Part shown: positions 1 through 8,309 of the stretch, piece by piece
How the letters are laid out: each line of letters opens with the position of its first letter
Position numbering within the stretch: position 1 is the stretch's first letter
NCBI RefSeq assembly: GCF_020858115.1
Contig: NZ_JACYMM010000001.1
Span: 789,815 to 853,814, forward strand
Length of the DNA: 64,000 bases
From: Janthinobacterium sp. FW305-129
Lineage (GTDB): Bacteria; Pseudomonadota; Gammaproteobacteria; Burkholderiales; Burkholderiaceae_D
Reading direction: 5' to 3'
Notes under the pieces: model-generated
Told to the model about the DNA's origin: nothing
Database searches by the model: none
What the model saw: the letters and a program-made list of their open reading frames with translations, nothing else
Translations under genes and position numbers: made by a program

Positions 1-474
1 CAGCAGCCCCAGCAGCACGTGCTGCAGACGGCTGACATAGGCCAGGTGGTCGCCGCCGCCCTGCGCGGCGCCCGGGATGTCGGCGGCGGCCACGACGGCG
101 GCCGGCGGCAAGTCCGCTGCGGCCAGCGCTGAAGCCGCGGCCGGGGCATACACGATGACGGCTTGCGCGTCGGACAGCCGCGATTGCAGGCCCGTGCCCT
201 CCAGCAAGACTTGCAGGGCCGCACCGGCCGCATGCGCGCCGCGCACGGCGGCCGACTGGCGCTGCGCGTAGCGCTGGTCCATCAGCACGGCGATGCCCGT
301 GCGGCGGCTGTACAGGTCGAGCGCGTCGCCCAGGTTTTGCGCGGCGATATCGAACTGCAGCACGGGGCCGTCGGCCGGCTGCGCCCGCACGGGCCCCACC
401 GCGGCCAGGAAACCCAGCAAAACCAGGTATCCCGCCAGCGCAAGCACATGGACGGATGCCGGGCTGCCTGTCAT
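1..474 (-). CDS. STN-domain protein, 3' end missing (window edge)
   Basis: A minus-strand frame is open from an ATG at 474 to the first base of the window (158 codons, no stop). Residues 1-32 form a signal peptide with a hydrophobic core ending in PVRAQPA. Residues about 38-110 match the secretin/TonB short N-terminal (STN) fold: LQFDIAAQNLGDALDLYS, a turn, then the LQVLLEGTGL and AVIVYAP strands. STN domains occur at the N-terminus of signalling TonB receptors, secretins and some TonB-like proteins. After an Ala/Pro-rich linker the visible part reads HLAYVSRLQHVLLGLL, which is not the usual TonB plug start, so a TonB-C-like or novel C-terminus is possible. The cut-off end prevents a decision. 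Periplasmic or outer-membrane location is expected. Confidence 0.75.
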   Translation of the reverse strand, partial: MTGSPASVHVLALAGYLVLLGFLAAVGPVRAQPADGPVLQFDIAAQNLGDALDLYSRRTGIAVLMDQRYAQRQSAAVRGAHAAGAALQVLLEGTGLQSRLSDAQAVIVYAPAAASALAAADLPPAAVVAAADIPGAAQGGGDHLAYVSRLQHVLLGLL

Positions 475-683
475 ATCGCTATCGTGTCGCTATCGTGTGA
501 GAAGTAAAGCAGGACGCCTGGGGGTGTTCAACATTAACAATCCTTGCGTCAACTGCAACAGGCTACACAGCAAACATGACGGCTTCGTGACATGCCTGTC
601 ACCAATAAATTTCGCCATGCGGGACAGCCGGCGCGCCAATGATTTCAGCTACACTGGCTGTCACTTTCCCTTTCAGACGCCTG

Positions 684-1700
684 ATGATCGAAAAGAACCT
701 GCCCGAGCTGGCCATGCTGAAGCGCCTCATCGACGAGGGCGGCAGCCACCTGGAAGTGGCCGCGCCCTGCAGCATCGCCATGGATGGGCGCGAGTTTCCC
801 GTGTACACGATTGCGCTGGGCAATCCGAGTCCCGACGTGCCCGTGCTGGGCTTGTTTGGCGGCATCCACGGCCTCGAACGCATCGGCACGCAAGTCATCC
901 TGTCTTTCCTGGAAAGCCTGGTCGCCCGCCTGCGCTGGGATGCCACCCTGCACCAGCAGCTGGAAAGCATGCGCCTCGTCTTCATGCCGCTGGTCAATCC
1001 GGGCGGCATGTGGCAAGCCACGCGCTGCAATCCGCGCGGCGTGGACCTGATGCGCAATGCGCCCTTGAGCGCGCGCGAAAAAGTGCCGTTCATGCTCGGC
1101 GGCCAGCGCTACAGCGCCCGCCTGCCCTGGTACCGGGGCGCGGCGGATGGCGCGATGGAGCTGGAAAGCCGGGCCGTGTGCGACCTCGTCGAGCGCGAAT
1201 TGCTGTCGCGCCAGTTCAGCATCGCCCTCGATTGCCATTCCGGCTTCGGCTTGCGCGACCGCATCTGGTTTCCCCACGCCCACACCAAGGTGCCGATAGC
1301 ACACCTGGCCGAGATCGGCGCGCTGGAAGAGCTGTTCAGCCAGAGCTACCCCAACCACAACTACGTGTTCGAGCCGCAAAGCCGGCAATACCGCACGCAT
1401 GGCGACCTGTGGGATTATCTGTATTTGAACGGCACCAGCTACACGGGCCGCGTGTTCCTGCCGCTGACCCTGGAAATGGGCTCGTGGCTGTGGGTCAAGA
1501 AAAATCCGCGCCAGCTGTTCAACCGGGTCAGCATCTTCAATCCCACGGCCGCGCACCGCCTGCAGCGCGTGCTGCGCCGGCACCTGGTGTGGTTCGATTT
1601 CCTCATGCGCGCCGCCAGCAGCCACGGCCGCTGGATGCCGGAAGGCTTGCTGCGCAAGGCGCAGCGCCGGCGCGCCCTGGCGCAATGGTACGAATCATGA
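684..1700 (+). CDS. M14-family zinc carboxypeptidase-like protein
   Basis: 338 aa from ATG 684; an in-frame ATG at 639 would add 15 residues, and neither has a strong ribosome-binding site. The zinc site of M14 metallocarboxypeptidases is visible: GGIHGLE gives His62 and Glu65, DCHSGFG gives His185, and the catalytic Glu is probably Glu264 in LTLEMGSW. No signal peptide is seen, so the enzyme should be cytoplasmic. It belongs to the bacterial succinylglutamate-desuccinylase/carboxypeptidase-like group and would cleave an amide or peptide; the substrate is unknown. Its stop overlaps the start of the next gene (ATGA), so it is the first gene of a three-gene operon with a hydrolase and a beta-lactamase-fold protein, which suggests joint processing of a small acylated or peptidic compound. 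Confidence 0.8.
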   Translation: MIEKNLPELAMLKRLIDEGGSHLEVAAPCSIAMDGREFPVYTIALGNPSPDVPVLGLFGGIHGLERIGTQVILSFLESLVARLRWDATLHQQLESMRLVFMPLVNPGGMWQATRCNPRGVDLMRNAPLSAREKVPFMLGGQRYSARLPWYRGAADGAMELESRAVCDLVERELLSRQFSIALDCHSGFGLRDRIWFPHAHTKVPIAHLAEIGALEELFSQSYPNHNYVFEPQSRQYRTHGDLWDYLYLNGTSYTGRVFLPLTLEMGSWLWVKKNPRQLFNRVSIFNPTAAHRLQRVLRRHLVWFDFLMRAASSHGRWMPEGLLRKAQRRRALAQWYES

Positions 1701-2494
1701 ACCCGCCCACCTGGATTTTATTGCGCGGTTTGATGCGCGAACAGCGCCACTGGGGCACCTTTCCCGCCACGCTGGCGCGCGCCCTGCCCGGCGCCCGCAT
1801 CGTCACGCCCGACTTGCCCGGCAATGGCACGCGCCACGCGCAGGACAGCGCCACCCGCGTGGCCGCCATGGTGGACAGCTGCCGCCAGGACTTGCAGGCG
1901 CGCGGCATCCCCGCGCCGTACCACTTGCTGGCCCTGTCGCTGGGCGGCATGGTGGCCGTCGAATGGGGTCACCGCTACCCGCAGGAAATCGCCCGCTGCG
2001 TACTCATCAACACCAGCATGCGGCCGTTCAGTCCGTTTTACCGGCGCCTGCGCTGGCAAAACTATGGCGCCCTGCTGCGCCAGCTGCTGGCCGGCGATGC
2101 ACGCAGCCAGGAAGCGCTGATCTTGCGCCTGACGAGCCGCCGGCATGCTGGCGGCGACCCCGCGCTGCTGGCCAACTGGCTAAGTTTCCAGCAGGAATAC
2201 CCCGTCAGCCGCCGCAACGCGCTGCGCCAGCTGCTGTCGGCCGCCCGCTACCGCGCTCCCGCCAGCCGTCCGGCCATGCCCGTGCTGGTGATGGCCGGCG
2301 CACAAGACCAACTGGTCGACCACCGCTGCTCGCAGCGGCTGGCGCGCGCCTGGCAAGCCGATTGCCTGATCCACGGCGACGCCGGACACGACTTGCCGCT
2401 GGACGAAGGCGAATGGGTGGCGCAGTCGGTGGTGCGCTGGCTGGGGGAAGAAGGGACGGAGCATGCCGGCACAGGGCAGTCATCATGCGGATAA
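1697..2494 (+). CDS. Alpha/beta-fold hydrolase
   Basis: 265 aa. The ATG at 1697 overlaps the stop of the upstream carboxypeptidase (ATGA), indicating translational coupling. The alpha/beta hydrolase triad is readable: nucleophile elbow ALSLGGM with Ser81, an acid in the AGAQDQLVD strand-loop, and His231 in GDAGHDLP. LPGNG near residue 40 and the LLRG oxyanion region at the start are also typical. There is no signal peptide or lipobox. Likely an esterase or lipase-like enzyme; the substrate cannot be read. The stop at 2494 lies ten bases inside the next gene, so all three genes 684-3525 are tightly packed. Confidence 0.85.
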   Translation: MNPPTWILLRGLMREQRHWGTFPATLARALPGARIVTPDLPGNGTRHAQDSATRVAAMVDSCRQDLQARGIPAPYHLLALSLGGMVAVEWGHRYPQEIARCVLINTSMRPFSPFYRRLRWQNYGALLRQLLAGDARSQEALILRLTSRRHAGGDPALLANWLSFQQEYPVSRRNALRQLLSAARYRAPASRPAMPVLVMAGAQDQLVDHRCSQRLARAWQADCLIHGDAGHDLPLDEGEWVAQSVVRWLGEEGTEHAGTGQSSCG

Positions 2495-3525
2495 CAAGCG
2501 GCAGTACAGAGCAACTGGCAGCGCTGGCCGAGGCCGGCGTGCAGGAGCGCATTTTCCCGGGCGCCGCCTGGGCCGTGGGCGGCATCGGCCACGGCGTGGC
2601 GGGCGCGGCCGGGCGGCTCACGCCCGGGCCAGACAGTGCCGAAATGCAAATCGATACCTTGTTCGATATCGCTTCCTTGACCAAGATCATCAGCGTCTGG
2701 TCGCTGGCGGGACGCCTGGTAAAGCAGGAACGCCTGGGCATGGACAGCCGGCTGGCCGACCTGTTGCCCGGCACCCACGGTTATGCGCTGGCGCCCGTCA
2801 CGATTTTCCAGCTGCTCACGCATACGGCCGGCCTGCCGCTGCGCGCCCGCCTGCGCGCCAGCTATGGCGAGGCATACGACGATATCGTGCGCGGCGTGCT
2901 GCGCGAGCCGCTGGAAGGCAAGCCGGGCCGGGCCGTGGAATACACGGACCGCGCGGCCCTGATCCTCGGCCTGGTCATCGAGCGGCTGCTGGACATGCCG
3001 CTGGAACAGGCCCTCGCAGAGCATGTCCTGCGGCCGCTGGGCATGGCCGCCACGGGCTATGGCCCGCTGGCGCCAGGGCGCGGCAGGCAAGTCGCGCCGA
3101 CCGAATACTGCGAGCAGGCGGGCGCCCACCTTGCCGGCGTGACGCATGATTTTTCGACCCGGCTGCTGGGCGGCGTGTGCGGCATTTCCGGGCTGTTTTC
3201 CAATGTGCCGGACCTGCAGCGCTTCCTGCGAGCGATGCTGGCCCAGCAAGGCGAGGTGTTCAATGCCGGCTGGGTAAGGGATTCGCTGACGGTGCAGACG
3301 GGCACCCTGAACCCGTCGCGCGGCCTGTTCTGGCATCCGGCGGCAGGCACGGGGCCGGAAGACGATGTCTGGTGCCACCTGGGTTTCACGGGCACGGCCA
3401 TGTGGATCAGCCCCCGGCGCGGCCGTTATGCGGTGCTGCTGACCAATAAGCTGTATTACACGCGCGATTTCGCCAGGATCAACGCGCTGCGGGGCGACTT
3501 CATGCGCTGCGCCTTCGATCTTTGA
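2485..3525 (+). CDS. Serine hydrolase, beta-lactamase (class C/PBP) fold
   Basis: 346 aa, overlapping the preceding hydrolase by 10 bp. It carries the serine beta-lactamase/penicillin-binding motifs: SxxK as IASLTK (Ser64, Lys67), the YxN-like triad as EYTD (Tyr153), LLTHTAGLP, and GFTGT near the C-terminus at the KTG position. The length fits the COG1680 family, whose members include esterases, D-aminopeptidases and true class C enzymes. There is no signal peptide, which argues against a periplasmic antibiotic-resistance lactamase and favours a cytoplasmic esterase or amidase. It is the last gene of the operon; the next gene converges on it. Confidence 0.85.
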   Translation: MRITSGSTEQLAALAEAGVQERIFPGAAWAVGGIGHGVAGAAGRLTPGPDSAEMQIDTLFDIASLTKIISVWSLAGRLVKQERLGMDSRLADLLPGTHGYALAPVTIFQLLTHTAGLPLRARLRASYGEAYDDIVRGVLREPLEGKPGRAVEYTDRAALILGLVIERLLDMPLEQALAEHVLRPLGMAATGYGPLAPGRGRQVAPTEYCEQAGAHLAGVTHDFSTRLLGGVCGISGLFSNVPDLQRFLRAMLAQQGEVFNAGWVRDSLTVQTGTLNPSRGLFWHPAAGTGPEDDVWCHLGFTGTAMWISPRRGRYAVLLTNKLYYTRDFARINALRGDFMRCAFDL

Positions 3526-3528
3526 GTT

Positions 3529-4659
3529 TTACAGCCGCAGGCTGACGATAATCGCCAGCAGCAGCGCGCCGGCCGCCGCCAATAGTGCGCTGTTGAAACT
3601 GTGCGACTGCGCATACAGGCTGCCGGCCAGCACCGGGCCGATGATCTGGCCCACGCCATACACCACCGTCATGATGGCCATCATGTTCGTGCCTGCCCTG
3701 ACGGCGGCCCGCTGCGCGGCCGGCATGGCGATGGTCACCGTGCCGACGAACGTGCCGCCGACGAGGATGGCGCTGAGCAGGTAGCCGGCGGCCGAGGGCG
3801 CCAGCACGGGCAAGGCCACGCCCAGCGCCTGCAGCAGCAAATTGAGCCGCAGCGCCCGGCGCGTGCCCAGGCGCTCGTGCAGCCGGTGCCACAGGAAGCA
3901 CGACGGCGCCGCGCCGAGGCCGAAGACGGCCCACACGTGGGCGGAATTGAGCCCGGGCAGGGCCGCGCCGACCAGCACGGGCAAGTAGGTGGCCGTGACG
4001 ATGTAGCCGAGTCCCGCCAGCCCGTAGATCAGCACCAGCGGCCATGGCGACACGGGCGCCAGGGCCGATGTAACAGCTTGCGGCGGCGCGTCCGGCGTCG
4101 CCTGGCCGCCTGCGCCAATGGCGGGCGCGGCCGCCAGCCCCAGCAGCACGGCGACGCCGGCCAGCAGCAGCCACATGCCGGCGCTGCGCCAGCCCAGCTG
4201 CGATGCCAGCACCAGCAATTCGGCCGACACGGCAATGCCCGCGCCCACGCCCGCGTACAGCAGCGGCGCGCCGCGGCCATGCCCGCGCTGCACCAGCAGC
4301 CACAGCGAGGCTGCCACCATGGCCAGGGCGCTGAACACGCCCGCCGCGCCCCGCACGGCCACGATGAGCCAGACGGGCATCGGCAAGGCCAGCACGCCCA
4401 GACACAGCGCCGTGCCGGCCACCGACCACAGGCACAGCCGGTGCGCGCCGGGCGCCCGCGCGCGCATGGCCAGGATGGCCCCCAGCAAATAACCGGCATA
4501 GTTGGCCGAGGCGGCCAGGCTGCCGTCGCGCAAGCTCAAGACGCCTTCGCCCACCATGTGCGGGTAGATGGCCGTGAAGGCAAAGCGGCCAAAGCCCATG
4601 CCGATGGCAAGAATGGCCGCCGCGGCGATGGCCGCACGCAGCCTGGCCGCCCCGCTCAC
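3529..4659 (-). CDS. MFS transporter, YbfB/YjiJ-like
   Basis: 376 aa, about 11-12 hydrophobic segments, starting with an Ala-rich helix and GMGFGRFAFTAIYPHM, typical of the YbfB/YjiJ group. Start chosen at GTG 4659 because it overlaps the stop of the upstream LysR gene (GTGA). The alternative longer frame only runs back through the regulator. Inner-membrane transporter with unknown substrate. It is co-transcribed after the LysR gene and both lie divergent to the nitronate monooxygenase, so the regulator may control both directions. Confidence 0.8.
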   Translation of the reverse strand: MSGAARLRAAIAAAAILAIGMGFGRFAFTAIYPHMVGEGVLSLRDGSLAASANYAGYLLGAILAMRARAPGAHRLCLWSVAGTALCLGVLALPMPVWLIVAVRGAAGVFSALAMVAASLWLLVQRGHGRGAPLLYAGVGAGIAVSAELLVLASQLGWRSAGMWLLLAGVAVLLGLAAAPAIGAGGQATPDAPPQAVTSALAPVSPWPLVLIYGLAGLGYIVTATYLPVLVGAALPGLNSAHVWAVFGLGAAPSCFLWHRLHERLGTRRALRLNLLLQALGVALPVLAPSAAGYLLSAILVGGTFVGTVTIAMPAAQRAAVRAGTNMMAIMTVVYGVGQIIGPVLAGSLYAQSHSFNSALLAAAGALLLAIIVSLRL

Positions 4660-5531
4660 GGCGCCGCCTCGCCCAGTTGCGCCAGCAAGTGCTGGAACGC
4701 GGGCACGTCGAAGCCCGCGCGCCACACGAGCACGGTGTCGGCTTGTCCTGCGGAAATAGTCGCCAGGCTGGCCGGCGCGTCCGACAGCGCCAGCACGCTG
4801 GCCGGCAGCACGGTCACGCAGGCGCCGGCCGCCACGCAAGCGATCATGGTGTGATACGAACTCAGCTCCTGCACGCGCCACTGCGTGCTGCCGGCCACGC
4901 CCAGCAGCTCTTCGGCGATGCCGCGATAAGTGCAGCCCTGGGGAAAGGCCGCCAGCGAGCGCGTGCGCACGTCCGCGGGGCGCCGCGCCTGCCCTTCGCT
5001 GGCCGGCAGCAGCAAGCACAGTTCCTCGCGCCATACGGCGGTTGACGCCAGGCCCAGCTCTTCCAGCGCGGCGGCGCCGCCGAACGCTGGCGGCAAGGCG
5101 ACGAAGGCGCAGTCGAGCAAACCCGTGCGCACCTGCTCGATCAGGGGGCGCGACGGCCCCGTGCTCAGCGCCAGGCGCGTGTCCGGATGGCGGGCGTGAT
5201 ACGCGGCCAGCAGCGCCGGCAGGCGGCTGGCCGCCGTGCTTTCCATGCTGCCCACGCGCAAGGTTCCGCCCTCGCGCCCGCCCGTGACGACGTGGCGGGC
5301 CTCGTCCGCCAGCGCCAGCAAACGCCGCGCATATTCGAGAAAGCGCTCGCCCGCCGCCGTCAGCGCCATGCGTTTATTGGTGCGCACGAACAGTTCCGCG
5401 CCGATATCGGCTTCCAGCTGCTGGATGCGCGTGGTGACGCTGGACGGCGCGCGGCCCAGCCGGGCTGCGGCCTGGGTGACGCTCAGCTCACTCGCCACGG
5501 CGCAAAAAATCGTCAGGGATTCCATGTCCAT
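4656..5531 (-). CDS. LysR-family transcriptional regulator
   Basis: About 291 aa. N-terminal winged HTH with the family pattern (LSVTQAAARLGRAPSSVTTRIQQLE), the linker helix, then a periplasmic-binding-protein-like effector domain. ATG 5531 (MDMESL) is chosen; GTG 5534 is one codon upstream. Divergent from the nitronate monooxygenase at 5619 and translationally coupled (GTGA) to the MFS gene downstream. Two copies of the same dyad lie in the divergent intergenic region, one touching this gene's start, which suggests autoregulation and control of the neighbour. Confidence 0.9.
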   Translation of the reverse strand: MDMESLTIFCAVASELSVTQAAARLGRAPSSVTTRIQQLEADIGAELFVRTNKRMALTAAGERFLEYARRLLALADEARHVVTGGREGGTLRVGSMESTAASRLPALLAAYHARHPDTRLALSTGPSRPLIEQVRTGLLDCAFVALPPAFGGAAALEELGLASTAVWREELCLLLPASEGQARRPADVRTRSLAAFPQGCTYRGIAEELLGVAGSTQWRVQELSSYHTMIACVAAGACVTVLPASVLALSDAPASLATISAGQADTVLVWRAGFDVPAFQHLLAQLGEAAP

Positions 5532-5535
5532 CACG

Positions 5536-5581
5536 TTCTCGATTTAAGAATTATCATGCTATTATATTCTCAAAATAAGAA
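5536..5581. promoter_or_regulatory. Tandem LysR-type operator candidate
   Basis: Two 15-bp dyads with identical arms, TTCTC-N5-AAGAA, lie at 5536-5550 and 5567-5581. Their centres are 31 bp apart, close to three helical turns, so a LysR tetramer could bind both on one DNA face. Each contains the T-N11-A spacing typical of LysR sites. They sit between the divergent LysR gene and the nitronate monooxygenase gene. Site function is inferred from symmetry and position only. Confidence 0.55.
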
Positions 5582-5618
5582 CTGAATGCGGCATCCTCAA
5601 CTTGATGAAGGAAACATC

Positions 5619-6680
5619 ATGACTTCAATCCAGCGCTTCCTCGACCGTCTCGGCCTGCAGCACCCCATCATCCAGGCGCCGATGGCGGGCGTCTCCACGC
5701 CGCGCATGGCGGCCGCCGTCTCGCATGCGGGCGGCCTCGGTTCGCTGGCCATCGGCGCCGGCACGGTGGCGCAGGCGCGCCAGACGATCGAGGAAACCCG
5801 CGCGCTGACGGACCGCCTCTTCAACGTGAATGTGTTCTGCCATGCGCCGGCGGTGCGCGATGCGCGGCGCGAAGCGGCCTGGCTGGCCCATCTGGCGCCC
5901 CTGTTCGCGGAGTTGGGCGCGCCCGTGCCAGCGGAACTCGACGAGATTTACCAAACGTTTCTCGGCAATGAGGCAGCGTTTGCCCTGCTGCTGGAACTGC
6001 GCCCCGCCGTCGTCAGCTTCCATTTCGGCTTGCCGGCGCAGCCGCAGATCGCCGCCCTGCGCCAGGCCGGCATCTACACGATGGCCACGGCCACCAATCT
6101 GCGCGAGGCGCTGCTGATCGAACAGGCGGGCGTGGACGCCATCGTGGCGCAGGGCGTGGAAGCGGGCGGACACCGGGGCGCGTTCGACCCGCAGGCGCCG
6201 GACGAGCGCCACAGCACCAGCGTGCTGCTGCGGCTGCTGGCGGGCCGCACTGCCCTCCCCGTCATCGCCGCCGGCGGCATCATGGATGGAGCAGGCATCC
6301 GCGCCGCGCTGGACCTGGGCGCAGCAGCCGCGCAGCTGGGCACGGCCTTCGTGCTGTGCCCGGAATCGTCGGCCAATGCGGGCTACCGCGCCAACCTGCA
6401 AAGCGCGCGGGCCGCAAGCACGCGCCTGACCAGCGTGCTCTCGGGCCGCCTGGCGCGCGGCATGGTGAACCGGCTGATCGAACACGGCGAAGCGCCCGGC
6501 AGCCCGCCGCCGGCCGATTATCCCGTCGCCTACGATGCCGCCAAGCAACTGAATGCGCTGGCGAGCCGGCACGGCGACAGCGAATTCGCCGCGCAATGGG
6601 CAGGCCAGGGCGCGCCGCTGGCGCGGGAAATGGGGGCGGAGGAATTGGTATTGACTTTGGCCAGGGAAATAGCGGCTTGA
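5619..6680 (+). CDS. Nitronate monooxygenase (2-nitropropane dioxygenase family)
   Basis: 353 aa, FMN-dependent TIM-barrel enzyme that oxidises alkyl nitronates (for example propionate-3-nitronate) to aldehydes or keto acids. Evidence: N-terminal [25 protein letters not shown] and GVEAGGHRG (a family signature with the catalytic-region His), and AAGGI with [10 protein letters not shown] for FMN phosphate binding. ATG 5619 is preceded by GAAGGAA at good spacing; the 11 codons upstream in frame are not needed. It is transcribed divergently from a LysR gene that probably controls it. Likely a detoxification enzyme for plant or fungal nitro compounds, or an uncharacterised family oxidoreductase. 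Confidence 0.88.
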   Translation: MTSIQRFLDRLGLQHPIIQAPMAGVSTPRMAAAVSHAGGLGSLAIGAGTVAQARQTIEETRALTDRLFNVNVFCHAPAVRDARREAAWLAHLAPLFAELGAPVPAELDEIYQTFLGNEAAFALLLELRPAVVSFHFGLPAQPQIAALRQAGIYTMATATNLREALLIEQAGVDAIVAQGVEAGGHRGAFDPQAPDERHSTSVLLRLLAGRTALPVIAAGGIMDGAGIRAALDLGAAAAQLGTAFVLCPESSANAGYRANLQSARAASTRLTSVLSGRLARGMVNRLIEHGEAPGSPPPADYPVAYDAAKQLNALASRHGDSEFAAQWAGQGAPLAREMGAEELVLTLAREIAA

Positions 6681-6696
6681 GTCAGCACGCGTTTGA

Positions 6697-6883
6697 GGGT
6701 CAGGTCTGCCATTCCGACACAGGCCCAGCTATGCCAATCCCCAAGCTGAAGTCTCTGCGTGAGCTCAGCGTCTGTACGCATACGCAGCATAGTTAGTCGA
6801 GCCGTATTGACAATTAATAAATCATAGTTTGCTGTGAGCCTAAGCCCAAGGCTGAGATCGTGTCCGAATAGCAGACCTGACCC
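6697..6883. repeat. 187-bp element bounded by 24-bp inverted repeats
   Basis: The left end 6697-6720 (starting GGGTCAGGTCTGC) and the right end 6860-6883 are inverted copies of each other over 24 bp with two mismatches. The interior has no credible gene, only a 22-codon fragment after 6729. It sits between two convergent genes. The structure fits a miniature transposable element or a REP/BIME-type repeat; copies elsewhere in the genome would settle this. Confidence 0.55.
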
Positions 6884-6926
6884 CGCCACCCGCCGGGCGC
6901 CGGCACGCCATGGCGTACGCCAGCCA

Positions 6927-8168
6927 TCAAGGCATGGGCGCCTTGAGCACGAACTGCAGCCCCTGCGTCAAATCGCTGGCCGCCTGCAACACCAGGCCCG
7001 TTTCATCGTTTGCCAACGGCGATGCGGGCTGTATCATCATTTCGCAGCCTTTCTGCCCGTCCCACGCCGTCTGTACCGTGCCAGGCAAGGCCACATCCGC
7101 CGACTTGAGACTGCTGATGCTCCAGTTTTTTTGACAAACCAGGCGCGGCAAGTCAAAGAATACCTGGAAGGATTTGCCGATTTGCAACAGGCGCGTGGCG
7201 CTGATCGTCGCGTTGACCAGTTGAACGACCGTCTCATTGATGGTCTTCAAATCCGCTTCCACCGTCGAAATTTCCTGCGAGTTGATGATGTAGGTGTCAA
7301 ATTGGCTGAAAGCGATGCTTTTCGAAAAAGTCGCATTCCCGGCCGTGCTGCCCGAGGCGGACAGCACGCCGATGCCCGCGCTGCCGTTGCCTGACAAATT
7401 ACTCTCGCCCTGGAAAGAGGACGCCCCCGCGCTTGAAATCCACACCGCGGGCAGCATCCTGCCCGACGTCACCCTGGTGCTCTCGGGCGCGGCCGGGTCC
7501 GCCCCTCTGACTTCCCGCGACAGCGAATACAGGACGCTGATGCGCTGGCGACGGCTCAGATTGCCGCCGATATCGGGGGAAATGGCCAGCGCGATCGGGG
7601 AAAAGACGGAGGCCTTTACCGCCAGCATGGATTTCTTTGTCTCCAGCGCATTTTTCGCGGCGATGGCGCCGTCGTTGCCGGAAATGCCGCCGGCGACGCT
7701 GATGGACGAATTCAGGAAACCCGAACAATCCATCGCATAGGCAAAATTATTCGTCTGCGTATCCATATTGTGCAGCGGATCGTAGCCAGCATACGTTTCC
7801 GCCCCGGTCAACGTCACTTGCCTGGCATTGGACTTCGTGTCGACGAACATCGCCGTATTCAAGACCTTCAGCACGCTCTGCCCCGAATATTTGTCGACAT
7901 CGGCCGTCAGGTCGCGCGCCAGTATGTTCTTCAGCTCTCCGGGAATGTAAGCCTTGTCTTTCTTGTCCAGCTTTTTCACGAGCTCCTTGGGCAAGGAACA
8001 GCCGCCATTCTTGAAAAAGCCATTGAGCTCCTGGCCCAGGTCCACGGCATTCTTTTCCTTCTGGATATTCGCCGTCAGGCTCTTGACGGTGACGACGGCC
8101 AGGGCCGGCGTGCATGGCAGCGACATGATCAGTGCTGCGGCAAAAAAGCGAGTCCCTTGCATGGCCAT
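6927..8168 (-). CDS. Secreted protein of unknown function
   Basis: 413 aa from ATG 8168 (a second ATG at 8162). Residues 1-25 form a clear signal peptide ending CTPALAVV. The mature part is polar, Ser/Ala/Thr-rich and globular without membrane spans. It has a few Cys (GGCSLP, MDCSGF, LVCQKN, KGCEMM) that could pair in the periplasm. No family was recognised. The C-terminus FVLKAPMP could suggest a surface-associated or periplasmic protein, but no sorting motif is definite. It is a single gene facing the nitronate monooxygenase across the inverted-repeat element. Confidence 0.75.
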   Translation of the reverse strand: MAMQGTRFFAAALIMSLPCTPALAVVTVKSLTANIQKEKNAVDLGQELNGFFKNGGCSLPKELVKKLDKKDKAYIPGELKNILARDLTADVDKYSGQSVLKVLNTAMFVDTKSNARQVTLTGAETYAGYDPLHNMDTQTNNFAYAMDCSGFLNSSISVAGGISGNDGAIAAKNALETKKSMLAVKASVFSPIALAISPDIGGNLSRRQRISVLYSLSREVRGADPAAPESTRVTSGRMLPAVWISSAGASSFQGESNLSGNGSAGIGVLSASGSTAGNATFSKSIAFSQFDTYIINSQEISTVEADLKTINETVVQLVNATISATRLLQIGKSFQVFFDLPRLVCQKNWSISSLKSADVALPGTVQTAWDGQKGCEMMIQPASPLANDETGLVLQAASDLTQGLQFVLKAPMP

Positions 8169-8309
8169 CCCCGTTTTTATAATGGAAGAGTCTGTATCTT
8201 CCCGCCGGCATGCCAGAAAGACAATCTCCAAATACCACCATGCGGGTATTTATTTCGCTAGTTGCACTTGCGCAACAAGCGCACGGTGCCACGCCAATGC
8301 CGGCGCCAG

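Noticed and set aside
293..1684. Long upstream extension of the alpha/beta hydrolase frame
   Set aside because: The part before 1697 overlaps the carboxypeptidase in another frame and reads as Pro/Arg/Ala-rich noise; the real start is the coupled ATG at 1697.
645..1685. 346-codon minus-strand frame over the carboxypeptidase gene
   Set aside because: Antisense to a gene with intact M14 zinc motifs; low-complexity Ala/Gln/Arg/His translation without features.
3601..4854. 417-codon plus-strand frame over the MFS and LysR genes
   Set aside because: Antisense shadow of two recognised genes; Gln/His/Arg-rich, no start signal.
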